Assembly: GCF_042477335.2 (NCBI RefSeq)
Contig: NC_091255.1
Coordinates: 31,412,501-31,476,500 of the forward strand
Reading direction: 5' to 3'
Origin: Ovis canadensis
Taxonomy: Eukaryota; Chordata; Mammalia; Artiodactyla; Bovidae
DNA length: 64,000 nucleotides
Below the pieces are notes generated by a model that saw only the letters and a program-made list of their open reading frames with translations, was not told where the DNA came from and did no database searches. Position numbers and translations under genes: made by a program. Within the stretch, counting starts at the first letter, position 1; every line of letters starts with the position of its first letter. Positions 46,301 through 58,300 of the stretch are shown in pieces.

Positions 46301-49300
46301 AACAGAAGCAGAGTTGTACCAGTTTTCTTTTTCAAATCCAATCCAGAATTAACAGACAAGGTTACTAGTGGCTATACCACTTAGCAAGAATGGTTCTATC
46401 TTTTGAAGAAATATGCACTGTTGAACTGTCGAGACAACTCCTCCTGCTCGGCTGGGGTAGGTCTTACCTTAGAGTACAGCACTGCGGCTCCCATATAATC
46501 CTTCGCCTGAAATTTTTTGTTTCCTTTTTCTCTGTAGAAAAGGGAAGCGTCGGGGTCCTTTCCAACAACGTAGCCTCCAGAAAGCCTTTTTAAAAACATC
46601 TCATCCTCAGGTCTTCACGAAGAAAGAAAAAACAATGACCAAAAAAAAAAAAAAGGCACAGATTTGTTATTTCAAGGGAAACGAACCATTGCACCTGAAA
46701 CAGGAGTGAGTGCCTATAAAATACTGGGACGAAAGAGGTTGGATGTGTTATGGAACATGACTGGGGAAACCACCTTTGGTCTGAGAGACAAAGGGACTAG
46801 AATTTCTATTTAGAGGACAGAATACACTTTATTTATTTATTTTGGGGCTGTGCTGTGTCTTCATTGCGGCATATGGGCTCTAGAGCACGTGCGCTCAGTA
46901 AGCCCACATCACGTGGAAACTTTTAGTTCCCCCAGCAGGGATTGAACCTGAGTCCCCTACACTGGAAGACAGATTCTTAACCATTGGACTTCCAGGGAAG
47001 TCCCGTCCACTTTTTATTCTATATCTCACAATTACTGGCCAATAAACCATTCCTTGGATTAATGCATTATACAGAAGTTTGGGTGTGGAGAATGACATAA
47101 TACACAAGAGTCTGTACTAAGACGTAGTCTCCACCTAAACTTTATTGAAAATACCTGAGTGAACAGCTGACAGAGGGGAGAGAGGGAGGAAGGGAGAGAG
47201 TGAGAAGAGGGAGGGGGAGAGAAGACTGAAGAAGAGGAGAGAGAAGATGAATCATACAGTTAGTGTAGTGAACTGCTAACATCTGGAGAAACTAAAAGAA
47301 GGGTGCTGCACAGCCATTCTTTACCTTATTTTTGCAAGAAAATCTGAAATTGTTTCAGTTTGCAAAGTGTTTAAAAGTATATGAATTCTCTAATATAGAA
47401 ATATACAAACATACACCTTTCTTCCAATAAAGAAAAACAGTATAGAATAACCTAGCCTATACTCTGACTATACAGTGCAATGAAACAAAATATGAACAAA
47501 ATGGGAACTAAAAATCCTCTCAAGCAACTCTTGGGTTAAAGGGGTAATCAAATTCAAAACTGAAGAATGTTCAGAAAACTATTTTTCAAATTTTTGTTTA
47601 CAAAGATCTACCACAAGAAATACCTTTCACGTTGTGATTCAGTGTGATGCATCTGTGTATATATGGAAATTTCACAAAACATTATCTTTCATTTAATGTC
47701 AAATATGGTTTTATTAATATTTAAACACAATATAGAAAAAAATCTCAAAATAAATAACAGAGAAAGAAAAATAAGGAAAGATTTTATTTAATTCAGAAGG
47801 TGTGCTTGCCTGTTCAAAATTTATTCCAGTCCAGAAAATATGAGGACAATAACCCACGTATATCTGATACACACAGATCCTATTCTTTGCTCTATTTGCT
47901 TCTGTGTTGTTTTAAATTAGGTTAAATCTGCAAATCCTATTCAAACAAAAAAGTTGTGATGAACAGTAATAACAGGAAAACTCTTCTTGCCTAACAATGA
48001 CTATTCTTTAATCTTAATCCAAAATGATGACAAACTCAATGTTTTTGTAATTGTTCTTTAGTGTAATTAAGAACTAAGCTGCAATAACTCATTCTTTCTT
48101 GCAGCACCGAGTTTAACTCAGTAATTAAAAGTTTTGAAAAGCAAATGGATGGTCTTTTTTTTTAATATGTCAAATTTTCTTTTGGAATGTTAGGATAAAA
48201 AATGTGTGGAAATGAGATGAAAAACGTTTTTCTTTTGGTGGGGGTGCACTCCGTGGCATGGTAGGTGTTAGTTTCCCACCCAGGGATTGAACCAGTGCCC
48301 CCTGCTGAGGAAGCTCGGGGTCTTAATGGATGGACCACCAGGGAAGTCCAAGATGGGACAATTTTCTGGTTAATTCTTTTTATTGTGGTAAATATTTTTT
48401 AAATTATCATTTTAACTATGTCGAAGTGGACAGTTTTAGTACATTCATAATATTGTGCAATCGTCACCACTATCCATTTCCAGAACTTTTTCACCAGCCC
48501 AAACTAGAACTTTGTACTCATTAAGCAATAACTCTCTATTCTTCCCTCCCTCCAGCCCTGGTAACCTCTATTATACTTTCTGTTTCTATGAAGTTGTCTA
48601 TTCTAGGTACTTCATGTAAGTGGAATCGTACAGTGTTTGTCCTTCTATGTCTGGCTTGTTTCACTAAGCCTAACATTCCCAAGGTTCTGTTTTCACAGCT
48701 GAATAATAGTCCATTGTATGTATATACCACAGTTTCTTTATCCATTCATCTGTTAGTGGACATTTGGGATATTTTCACTCTTGGGCTACTGTGAATAATA
48801 CTGCTCTGAACACTGGTGTGCAAGTAAATCTGTTCAAGTCTCATTTTCAGTTCTTTTGGGTATAAACCCAGAAGTGGTATTGCTGGATTACATGGTAATT
48901 CTAGTCTAAAATTTTTGAAAAACTGCCATATTGTTTCTCATAATGGCTGGACCATTTTACATTCCCACCAACGGTGCACAAGGGCTCCAATTTCTCTGCA
49001 TCCTCACCAACACTTTTTTTTTTTTTTTTGCAGAGTAGCCAGGCTAACGAGTATTAGGACAATAAGGTATCTTGCTGTCGTCTGACTTGCATTTCCCTAA
49101 TGATCAGTGATGCTAACAGCATCTTTCCATACGCTTATTTCAGGTGCTTATCTTCTTTGGAGAAATACCTATGCAAGTCCTTTGTCCATTTTTAATTGGG
49201 TTTGTTGTTGCTGTTCTTGAGTCTAGGATTTCTTTACATAATCTGGATAGTAATCCCTTAGCAGCTATATGATTGGCAATATTTTCTCCCATTCTGTCGG

Positions 49301-52300
49301 TTGCCTGCAGACAACTGCCAACAGAATAAATACTCTGTTGGTATTGCCACTTGAGGCACTAAATACTTCACTTTTCATCAAGTCTGATTTGCTTGTTTTT
49401 TCTTTTGTTGCCCGTGCCTTTGGTTTCAGAGCCAAGAAAAGATGCCAAATCCAATGTTATAAGCTTTGGGCTTATGTTTTCTTCTAAGAGTTCTACAGTT
49501 TTAGCTCTTAAATCAACTAAATTACTTGAGTTATTTTTGAGTTAGCTTTTGCACATGGTTTCAGGTAAAGGTCCAGCTTCATTCTTTGGTATGTAGAGTC
49601 TAACTTGAAAGCAGATAGAAAGAACCAAGCTCTTTCCTCTAGCCATGCCTTCTCTTTATAGAGCCCTAGAGAGGTAGAGCCCCTTATAAGCTTGATAGGC
49701 AAAGCAGAAAGGCCCAGCCCCAGCAGAGAGTACAGAAGATGAGAGCTGAGAAGCTATAGCTTAATAACTAGCATCCATTCACATGTGCACATTTTTTTCC
49801 TGAAAGTAAGTGCAGTCATCATGGAAGTTCACCTCCAAGCATTTCACCATGCCTCTGCTAAGAATAAGGACATTCTCCTATATCTTGATATTGCAATATC
49901 ATTATCATGCCTAAAAAATTAACTCTAATTCAAATATCATTTAAAATTTCTCCATTATTCCTAAGATGTCTTTTTTTTTTTCCCCCTTACCCCAATCTGA
50001 TGCAGGATCAAGGTTCTAATTACTGCACTTAGCCATTATTTCTCTTCAGTCTCTTTTGAGGTAGTTCCATGATTTTTGTTTTATTTTTCATGACCAACTT
50101 TTCTGAAGATTCGGGCCAGGAAAATGTTCTACATTCTGGTTTTTTCTCATTGTTTCCTCATGATTAGATTCAGATCAAACAATTTTTGCCAAGAGTAATA
50201 GTACATTATTAAATCTGTATACTTTTTGCTGCTTCAAACCAGGAGACACATAATGTCAAGCAGTCAGTCCCACCACCACTGAGGATGCTGTTTGGTCATT
50301 TGATTGGTGACTGTTAGATTTCTCCAATATAAAGATAATTTTCCTCTTGTAGTAAGTAACATTAATAAGTAATCTGTGGGGCTTTGAGGCCATGGGAATA
50401 ATCTCTTTCTAGTGATCTTTCTTCTAATGGTTTGAGCATCCATTGATGATTACTGCCAGAATTCAGTTATTACACTGGGGGGTTCCAAAATGGTGATTTT
50501 ATAATTTTATCATTATTTTTAAACTTATTAATTAGCATTCTTCTGTAAAGACAAATGTTGCCCTCTTTTCTTCTTTTACTTATTTACGTACTTATTTGAA
50601 TATCACCATGGACTTAAAAAAATTCATTTTTATAAACCATTATCATCATCATACTTTTTGATGCTCACACTGTCCTAAATGTGGAGAGTGGAAACTCTTC
50701 AGACTGGCTCCTATGTTATTTCTATTTACATAAATCCATTAGTCTTTGAGCATTTCCTTGATTTCTGGCAAGACAAAGTATTCCAGTTGTACCAGTATAA
50801 AATCAAAACAAATGGAAAGGCAGTGAGTATAGGTAATAACTCTGTTAAGGATTCCCTAGGACACTGCAGATTATCAGTGGGAGAGGTTCACTTGTCTCAA
50901 GAGGTCTGGATATTGACAAAAGGCATCTAATTGGGGAAAATATTCCTCAAAGACTGTAAATGGCAAAAAAGAAAAGTGCATGCCTGGCTTTAAGCTTTAA
51001 AGGCCCAATTCACATTTTCCTTTAACGGACAAGCATATGGAGATTAGAAATTTAAATCTTTTTTGGTCATTTTAGATTACGATTAGCTAATTTTACAAAC
51101 AGCTCTTCAGAACTAACTTGTTAAGTAAAGAAGTTTGGGGATGAAATAGTGAGAGGTACACAGAACAAATAAAAACAGAGGGAATAATTAACTTCAGGGA
51201 AAACAAGAGTTGTATCAGAAAGGAAATGTAATTCAAAATATACTTTGCAGTTCACATGATATCTACAGAGACATAATGATATACACGGTGAAAACTGGTT
51301 TAACCCGTATTATAGTCTATTAGCTATACATCTGTGGATCACAACAAACTGTGGAAAATTCTTAAAGAGATGGGAATACCAGACCACCTGACCTGCCTCT
51401 TGAGAAATCTGTATGCAGGTCAAGGAGCAACAGTTAGAACTGGACATGAAACAACAGACTGGTTCCAAATAGGGAAAGGAGTATGTCAAGCCTGTATATT
51501 CTCACCCTGCTTATTAAACTTATATGCAGAGTACATTATGAGAAATGCTGGGCTGGATGAAGCACAAGCTGGAATCAAGATTGCCAGGAGAAATATCAAT
51601 AACCTCAGATACACAGATGACACCACCCTTATGGTAGAAAGTGAAGAGGAGCTAAAAAGCCTCTTGATGAAAGTGAAAGAGAAGAGTGAAAAAGTTGGCT
51701 TAAAACTCAACATTCAGAAACCTAAGATCATGGCATCTGGTTCCATCACTTCATGGCAGATAGGTGTGGAAACAATGGAAACAGTGACAGACTACTTTTT
51801 TGGGCTCAAAATCACTGCAGATGGTGACTGCAGCTGTGAAATTAAAAGATGCTTGCTCCTTGGAAGAAAAGCTATGACCAACCTAAACAACATATTAAAA
51901 ATCAGAGATATTACTCTGCCAACAAAGGTCTGCCTAATCAAAACTCTGGTTTTTCCAGTAGTCACGTATGGATGTAAGAGTTGGACTATTAAGAAAGCTG
52001 AGCGCCGAAGAACTGATGCTTTTGAACTGTGGTGTTGAAGAAGACTCTTGAGAGTCCCTTGAACAGCAAGGAGATCCAACCAGTCCATCCTGAAGGAGAT
52101 CAGTCCTGAATATTCATTGGAAGGACTGATGCTGAAGCTGAAACTCCAGTACTTTGGCCACCTGATGTCCTTGGAAAAGACCCTGATGCTGGGAAAGACT
52201 GAAGGTGGGAAGAGGGGAGGATGACAGAGGATGAGATGGTTGGATGGCATCACCAACTCAATGGACATGACATTGAGTAAGCTCCAGGAGTTGGTGATGG

Positions 52301-55300
52301 ACAGGGAAGCCTGGAATACTGCAGTCCATGGGGTCACGAAGAGTCAGACATGACTGAGTGACTGAACTGAACTAATACATTGTGAACTATAATATAGTTA
52401 TGATGACAGAATGAGGGAAAAACAAAAATATACATGGAGAAGGCAATGGCAACCCACTCCAGTACTATTGCCTGGAAAATCCCAGGGATGGAGGAGCCTG
52501 GTAGGCTGCCGTCTATGGGGTAGCACAGAGTCGGACACGACTGAAGCGACTTAGCAGCAGCAGCAGCAGCATGCATGTGAATTGGGAGTAAGAGAGCTAG
52601 ATTTGGCATCTAAAACTAAAAACTAACATTATTAGCATACTGCTTGCTGCTGCTGCTGCTAAGTCGCTTCAGTCGTGTCTGACCCCATAGACAGCAGCCC
52701 ACCAGGCTCCCCCATCCCTGGGATTCTCCAGGCAAGAACACTGGAGTGGGTTGCCATTTCCTTCTCCAATGCATGAAAGTGAAGTCACTCAGTCGTGTCC
52801 GACTCTTAGCGACCCCATGGACTGCAGCCTACCAGGCTCCTTTGCCCATGGCATTTTCCAGGCAAAAGTACTGCAGTGGGTAAGCCATTGCCTTCTCTGA
52901 GCATACTGTTTAGCAATATGAAATTAAGTACTGGAAGAAACAGTGAAAATAATTTTAAATATCAGTCTTTGGGGAACAGAAATGGGTAAAAGTAAGACAG
53001 AGAATTGCTGTTTTTCTCTATAAGCTTTGAAGTATTATTTGACTTCTTACATTATACGCATATTCTGCTGTGCTATGCTTAGTTGCTCAGCTGTGTCCAA
53101 CTCTTTGCAACTCCATGGACTGTAGCTCACCAGGTTTCTCTGTCCGTGGGATTCTCCAGGCAAGAATACTGGAGTGGATTGCCATGTCCTCCTCCAGGGG
53201 ATCTTCCCAATCCAGGGATCAAATCCAGGTCTCCTACATTGCAGGCAGATTCTTTACTATCTGAGCCACAAGGGAAGCCTGATATGCATATTACTCTGAT
53301 AAAACATGAACTAAAAAAGGAAAATATTTCCACTTAATAAGGTACCATGTCTACACAGTTTTACAAGATCTTCTACCAGCTTTAAAGAATCAAATAATCC
53401 CTACAATACATGAATTATTTCAGAGCACATAGAAAGATGGGAAACTCTCCAATTCAGGCTATGAGGCTACCATAACCCTGATACCAAGAGCTGACAAATA
53501 GAGCAAAAAAGAACATGTCATCTAATACCATTTCAGAACACAGATATAAAAATCCTAAAAATAACATCAGCAAATTGAATCTAGCCATGTGTTTAAAAAA
53601 ATGATAGATAATAACCAGAGTTTACCTCCAAAACAGTTCAACTTTAGTACAGCTACTGATATCAATTCTGCATTAACAGATTAAAGGAGAAAAAGAAAAT
53701 GATCATTCCTCTTAGAAGATACGAATATGCAAAAAAAGAACTGATAAAATTCAGCACTTATTTATGATGGAATGTAAGGCAACTTCCATAAACTGAAAAG
53801 GGTATTACATAATACTATATACCTGTAGCAATGTCCTAAATGGCTATTTCTATTCAACATTGCACTAGAGGTCTAACTAATGTTATAATTAAAAGGTAGA
53901 AGAGGTACAAATATTGGAAAGGAAGATTACTACTTGCAGATATACATACTAAAAATTCTAACTGGACTGGCATAAAAATGATGAAATAAAGTGACAGTAC
54001 AGTTAGGTGGCCTGTTATGATTCCTAGCTTACATTTATACCATCAATCATCAGTTAGATAATTTAACTGGGGGGATAAGTCTTAGTCGCAAGAACAACAA
54101 AAACCTTGTAAGAAGTAAGAATAAATCTGAGAGGAAATGTACAAGATCTATATAAAGAAAATGATAAAAAATTTTACTTATGGACATAAAGAAGCCCTAA
54201 ACATGTGGCAAGACATACTCTTTACTTGAATGAGGAAATTTAATATTGTAAAGATGTCAAATCTCCCTAGATGAATCTATAAATCCAACACAATTCCAAA
54301 AACCCAATGACACTTTTTATTGAACTTGACAGTCAATTCTGAAGTTCACATGGGGGAAATGTATATAAAAATAGCCAAGATAGTCTTGAAAAAGAAGAAT
54401 GACCCTGTATGTGTGTGGGTGAAGTTGGCTTAACAGAGACCAAAGCCACATTTGTACCAGACTTTTCTGCCTTCAAGTGCTCTTTCTCACTACGTCTGGT
54501 AATAAAATCTCAGGGGGAACCCATTCCTTGTGGTTGGAGGGGGACTGACCCCAATTTCACAAGCGGGTTGGGCATGTGGTGCAGGCCTGGCCACTCAGAG
54601 GAGCCCACACCTTTGGCATGCCACCAAAGAAAGGTTGATCAGAGTCCAACTCAAGACATTTTTTTTGACCAAAATTCTTGGGAAAGATGACCACTTTTCT
54701 TGTAGTTATTAAGCTATTATCAGGGTATGCTCAAGGCTACCAGTAGCTATCCTGAGTACCAGGGGAAGAGAGTGCCTAACAGATGAAGAGATGGGAGTCT
54801 GATGACATCTTCTGAGCTCCTGGACACAACTTTGTGTAAAAACAGGTCTGCCTTTCTGCACATCCTAGTTTCATAGCCCATAGATTTCCTAATTTGGGCT
54901 GCGTTCTGTTACTTGACTGAAAGAATTCTAACATGATACTATAAAATCACAGTAATTAAAACTCTTTGGTTTTGGCACAGAAATAGAGCCTAGGAACACA
55001 TTTACAGATAAGTGGGAATTTAATTTTTAATAAATGTGGCATTTTGAAGCACTGGGGAAAGGATGGACTATTCAATTAACGATGTCAGGAAATCATCTGG
55101 GGAATAAAACTTAAAACACTCCCTCACATCATATACAAAAAATAAATTCCAGATGGATTAGAGAGCTAAAACTAAAACACTAGAGCTATCAAAAAAGTTA
55201 GAGCAAAATAAAACATTTTTTATAATCCCGGGGAAGAGTAGACTACCCTAAGAGACATAACCCAGAAGCCATAAAAGAAAATGACAGATATGGCTGTGTA

Positions 55301-58300
55301 CAGATTAAAACACATACATACAATTTATACACGAGAGACACCATGAGTAAAAATTTTTTTAAGATAAATAATAGACTAGGAGAAAAATTAGTAGCATGCA
55401 CCATAAAGAAATACATAGCCAGAGTCATGAAGACTTCTTATGAACAAGAGAAAGATAAATGACCCACTAGAGAAGTGGGCAAAGGACAGGAACAAAAAAT
55501 TAACAGAAGAAACAGAAACGGGTAACATTGCAAATGGTGTTACTATAACTAGTCATCAGACAAATGTGAATTGAAATGTTATTTTGTCCTTAAGGGTGCC
55601 AAAATTAAAGACTGTTGCTTTCTAATGCTGGTGAGAGTACGTTTATGGTAAATGGGTAAAGCCTTCTTGGAAGACAATTTGGCAGTATTTATTAAATTTT
55701 TCATGCACATAATCATTGATACAACAAATCCTCTTCGAACAATCCATCTTAAGTTCTAAATATATGTATAAAAACATACATATAAGCTGTTCACTGCAGC
55801 ACTGTTTGTAACAGTTAAAAAAAAACCACCCACAATACTATTTTACCATTTCCCAAACACAAGAACCTTACAACAACTTAACACCATTTACTCATCTTGC
55901 CCTTTGAACTACTGATGTCATGTCTTTGAAATGTTTTAAATCCCACAAGACGTTAACATCATTGTTTTATTTTTGTCATCATTTCAAATAATTAATTCAA
56001 AACTATGTACCCACATATGTACCTTTTCATTCCTTTCTGCAATTACAATGCTTCCTAACCTGAAGAACTTACTTCAGTATTTCTTAAAGCTCTGATTCGC
56101 CAAAGAAACAGTCTCTCAGATTTTTCTTTTGCATTTATTTTTGAAAGATACTTTCATTAGGTATAGAATTCTAGGTGGGAAAGTTTTACTTTGTTTTTCT
56201 TTCACCACTTTAAATGTGCCATTCAGGGGTCTTCTAGCTTCTACAGTTTCACTGAAAAAAACTAGCCATCAGTCATATTCTTACACCCAAAAGGACAATG
56301 GACATTTTTTTCTTTGGTTATTTCTCAGATTTCCTCTTTTTATCTCCTTTAGTTTTAAGCAGTTTGAGTCTGATGTCTCTAGGTGTGATTCTATTTATGT
56401 TTACACTGTCTGGGACTTCTGGGCTTCTGGAATCTGTGGGTTGACGTCTTTTTATCAGTTTTAGAAAATCTTTGGTCATCCTTTTAGAATACTGCTTCCA
56501 TCTGACTCTCTTCTTTACTGACACTCCAATTACAGGTAAGTTAGACATTTGATTGTATCCTATACATCTCTGTACGCCATACCATTTTTTCCATTCTTTT
56601 TTTCTTCTTGTGCTTTGTTTTTCATTAACCTGTAAACCACTTTCCTAATCTAATTTTCCACTGCATCCAATTTTCTGTCAAGCTTGAGAATTAAGTTGAT
56701 TTCAATTACAGTATGTTTTGAATTCTGAAAAGTCTACTTTTTGCCTCTATTATTTAAAAATCACTTTTATTGTGGTAAAATACGCACAGTATAAAATTTA
56801 CCATCTCAACCATTTTAAAGTATATATTCAGCAGTAGTATATACATTCATAATGTTACACAACCATCATCAACATCCATTTCCATAACTTATAAAACTGA
56901 AACTCTAAACTCATGAAACAATAACCCTCTGTTTTCCCCCACCCTCAGCTCCTGGCAATCACCATTTTACTTTCTGCCTCTTTGATTTTGACTACTCTGG
57001 AATACCTAAATTTGATTTTTTAATAGATTCTCATTCTCTGTTGCAATCTATTTTTTTATCCGCTTAGTCCATCTCCTGCAGTTTCTTCAACATGTTAGTC
57101 AGAGTTATTTAAAAGTCTGTCTATAAACTCCTGTCTGTAGACATCGATCGATCTATTTCTAATGTTAATTTTTTTCCTCTTCATTACTGGTTATTTTTCT
57201 GCCCCTCTGCATGTTTAGTAAATCTGTGTTCCTGACACTGTGTACAAAAGACATAAGGAAGCAAGACAACATCTTTCACCATGAAAGTGTCTTCTTTCCT
57301 ATACTAGACAGACAGTATGAGGGCTGGCCTATATTTATCCAATCAAGAGTTGAACTAGATCAGTGCTGGGCTACAGGCTTACTAAAACTCAGTACATCTG
57401 TGGTTTCCTCGGGTGTGGACCTCCTGAGGTTTTGGTTGAGAGACTAGAAGGTCTCTTGTCTCCTCATGCATGAAAGTTTTGGTCTCTGCATGTTTTGAGA
57501 AAAGATTTTCAATAACTTTTTTTTGGCTGTGCCATGCAGCATGTGGGATCTTCAGTTCTCCAACCAGGGATCGAAAATGTATCCCCTTCAGTAGAAGCAG
57601 AAGACCACTGGACCTTCAGGGAGGTCCCTAGGATTTTCAACTTACCACAACAGAGATGCAGAATCCAGCAAATGGCTCGAGAAGAAGATTGTATGTGTGT
57701 TTTTGTATACAAAAAGAACATAGGAAAGACCTATGGCCAGTGATCTGGAGGGCTTCCCTGGTGATGCTAGTGGTAAAGAATCTGCCTGCCAATGCAGGAA
57801 ACACTAGAGACTCACATTCGATCCCTGGGTTGGGACGACACCCTGGAGGAGGGCGTGGCAACCCACTCCACTATTCTTGCCTGGAGAATCCTACGGACAG
57901 AAGAGCCTGGGGGCCTACAGCCCATGGGGTTGCAAAGAGTCAGACGTGACTGAGTGACTAAACCCCACCACTTAGATGCCCACTGGACACTGCCAACTGG
58001 AATATGAACCGGTAAAGTTCCTTGGGCAGCTCCACCTGCAGCTTTCCCAGGTACAGAAATTTCATCCTTCTACCTCGGCCCTGTAGGTCTCCATCACAAG
58101 AGCCACTTTTGCCTTCTCTCATTCTCTAATACACCATATCCCACCTGTCAGGAAATGTGATTAAATCCACCCTTGGAATTCAATCACTTCCCATCCCCAC
58201 TACTACCACCCTGGCCCAAATTACTATCACCTCCTCTCTCACTTGGATTAAAGCAATAAGCCTCCCAACAAATCTATCTATCTCCATTCTTGCTCTTTCT

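Larger units (their letters stand above)
41701..46467 (-). other. SMYD4: SMYD4 intron 2
   Basis: 4.8 kb, mostly transposable elements: MIR (about 41812-41912), sense L1 pieces, two Bov-tA and BovB copy 1. 46030-46460 is unassigned. Confidence 0.7.
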
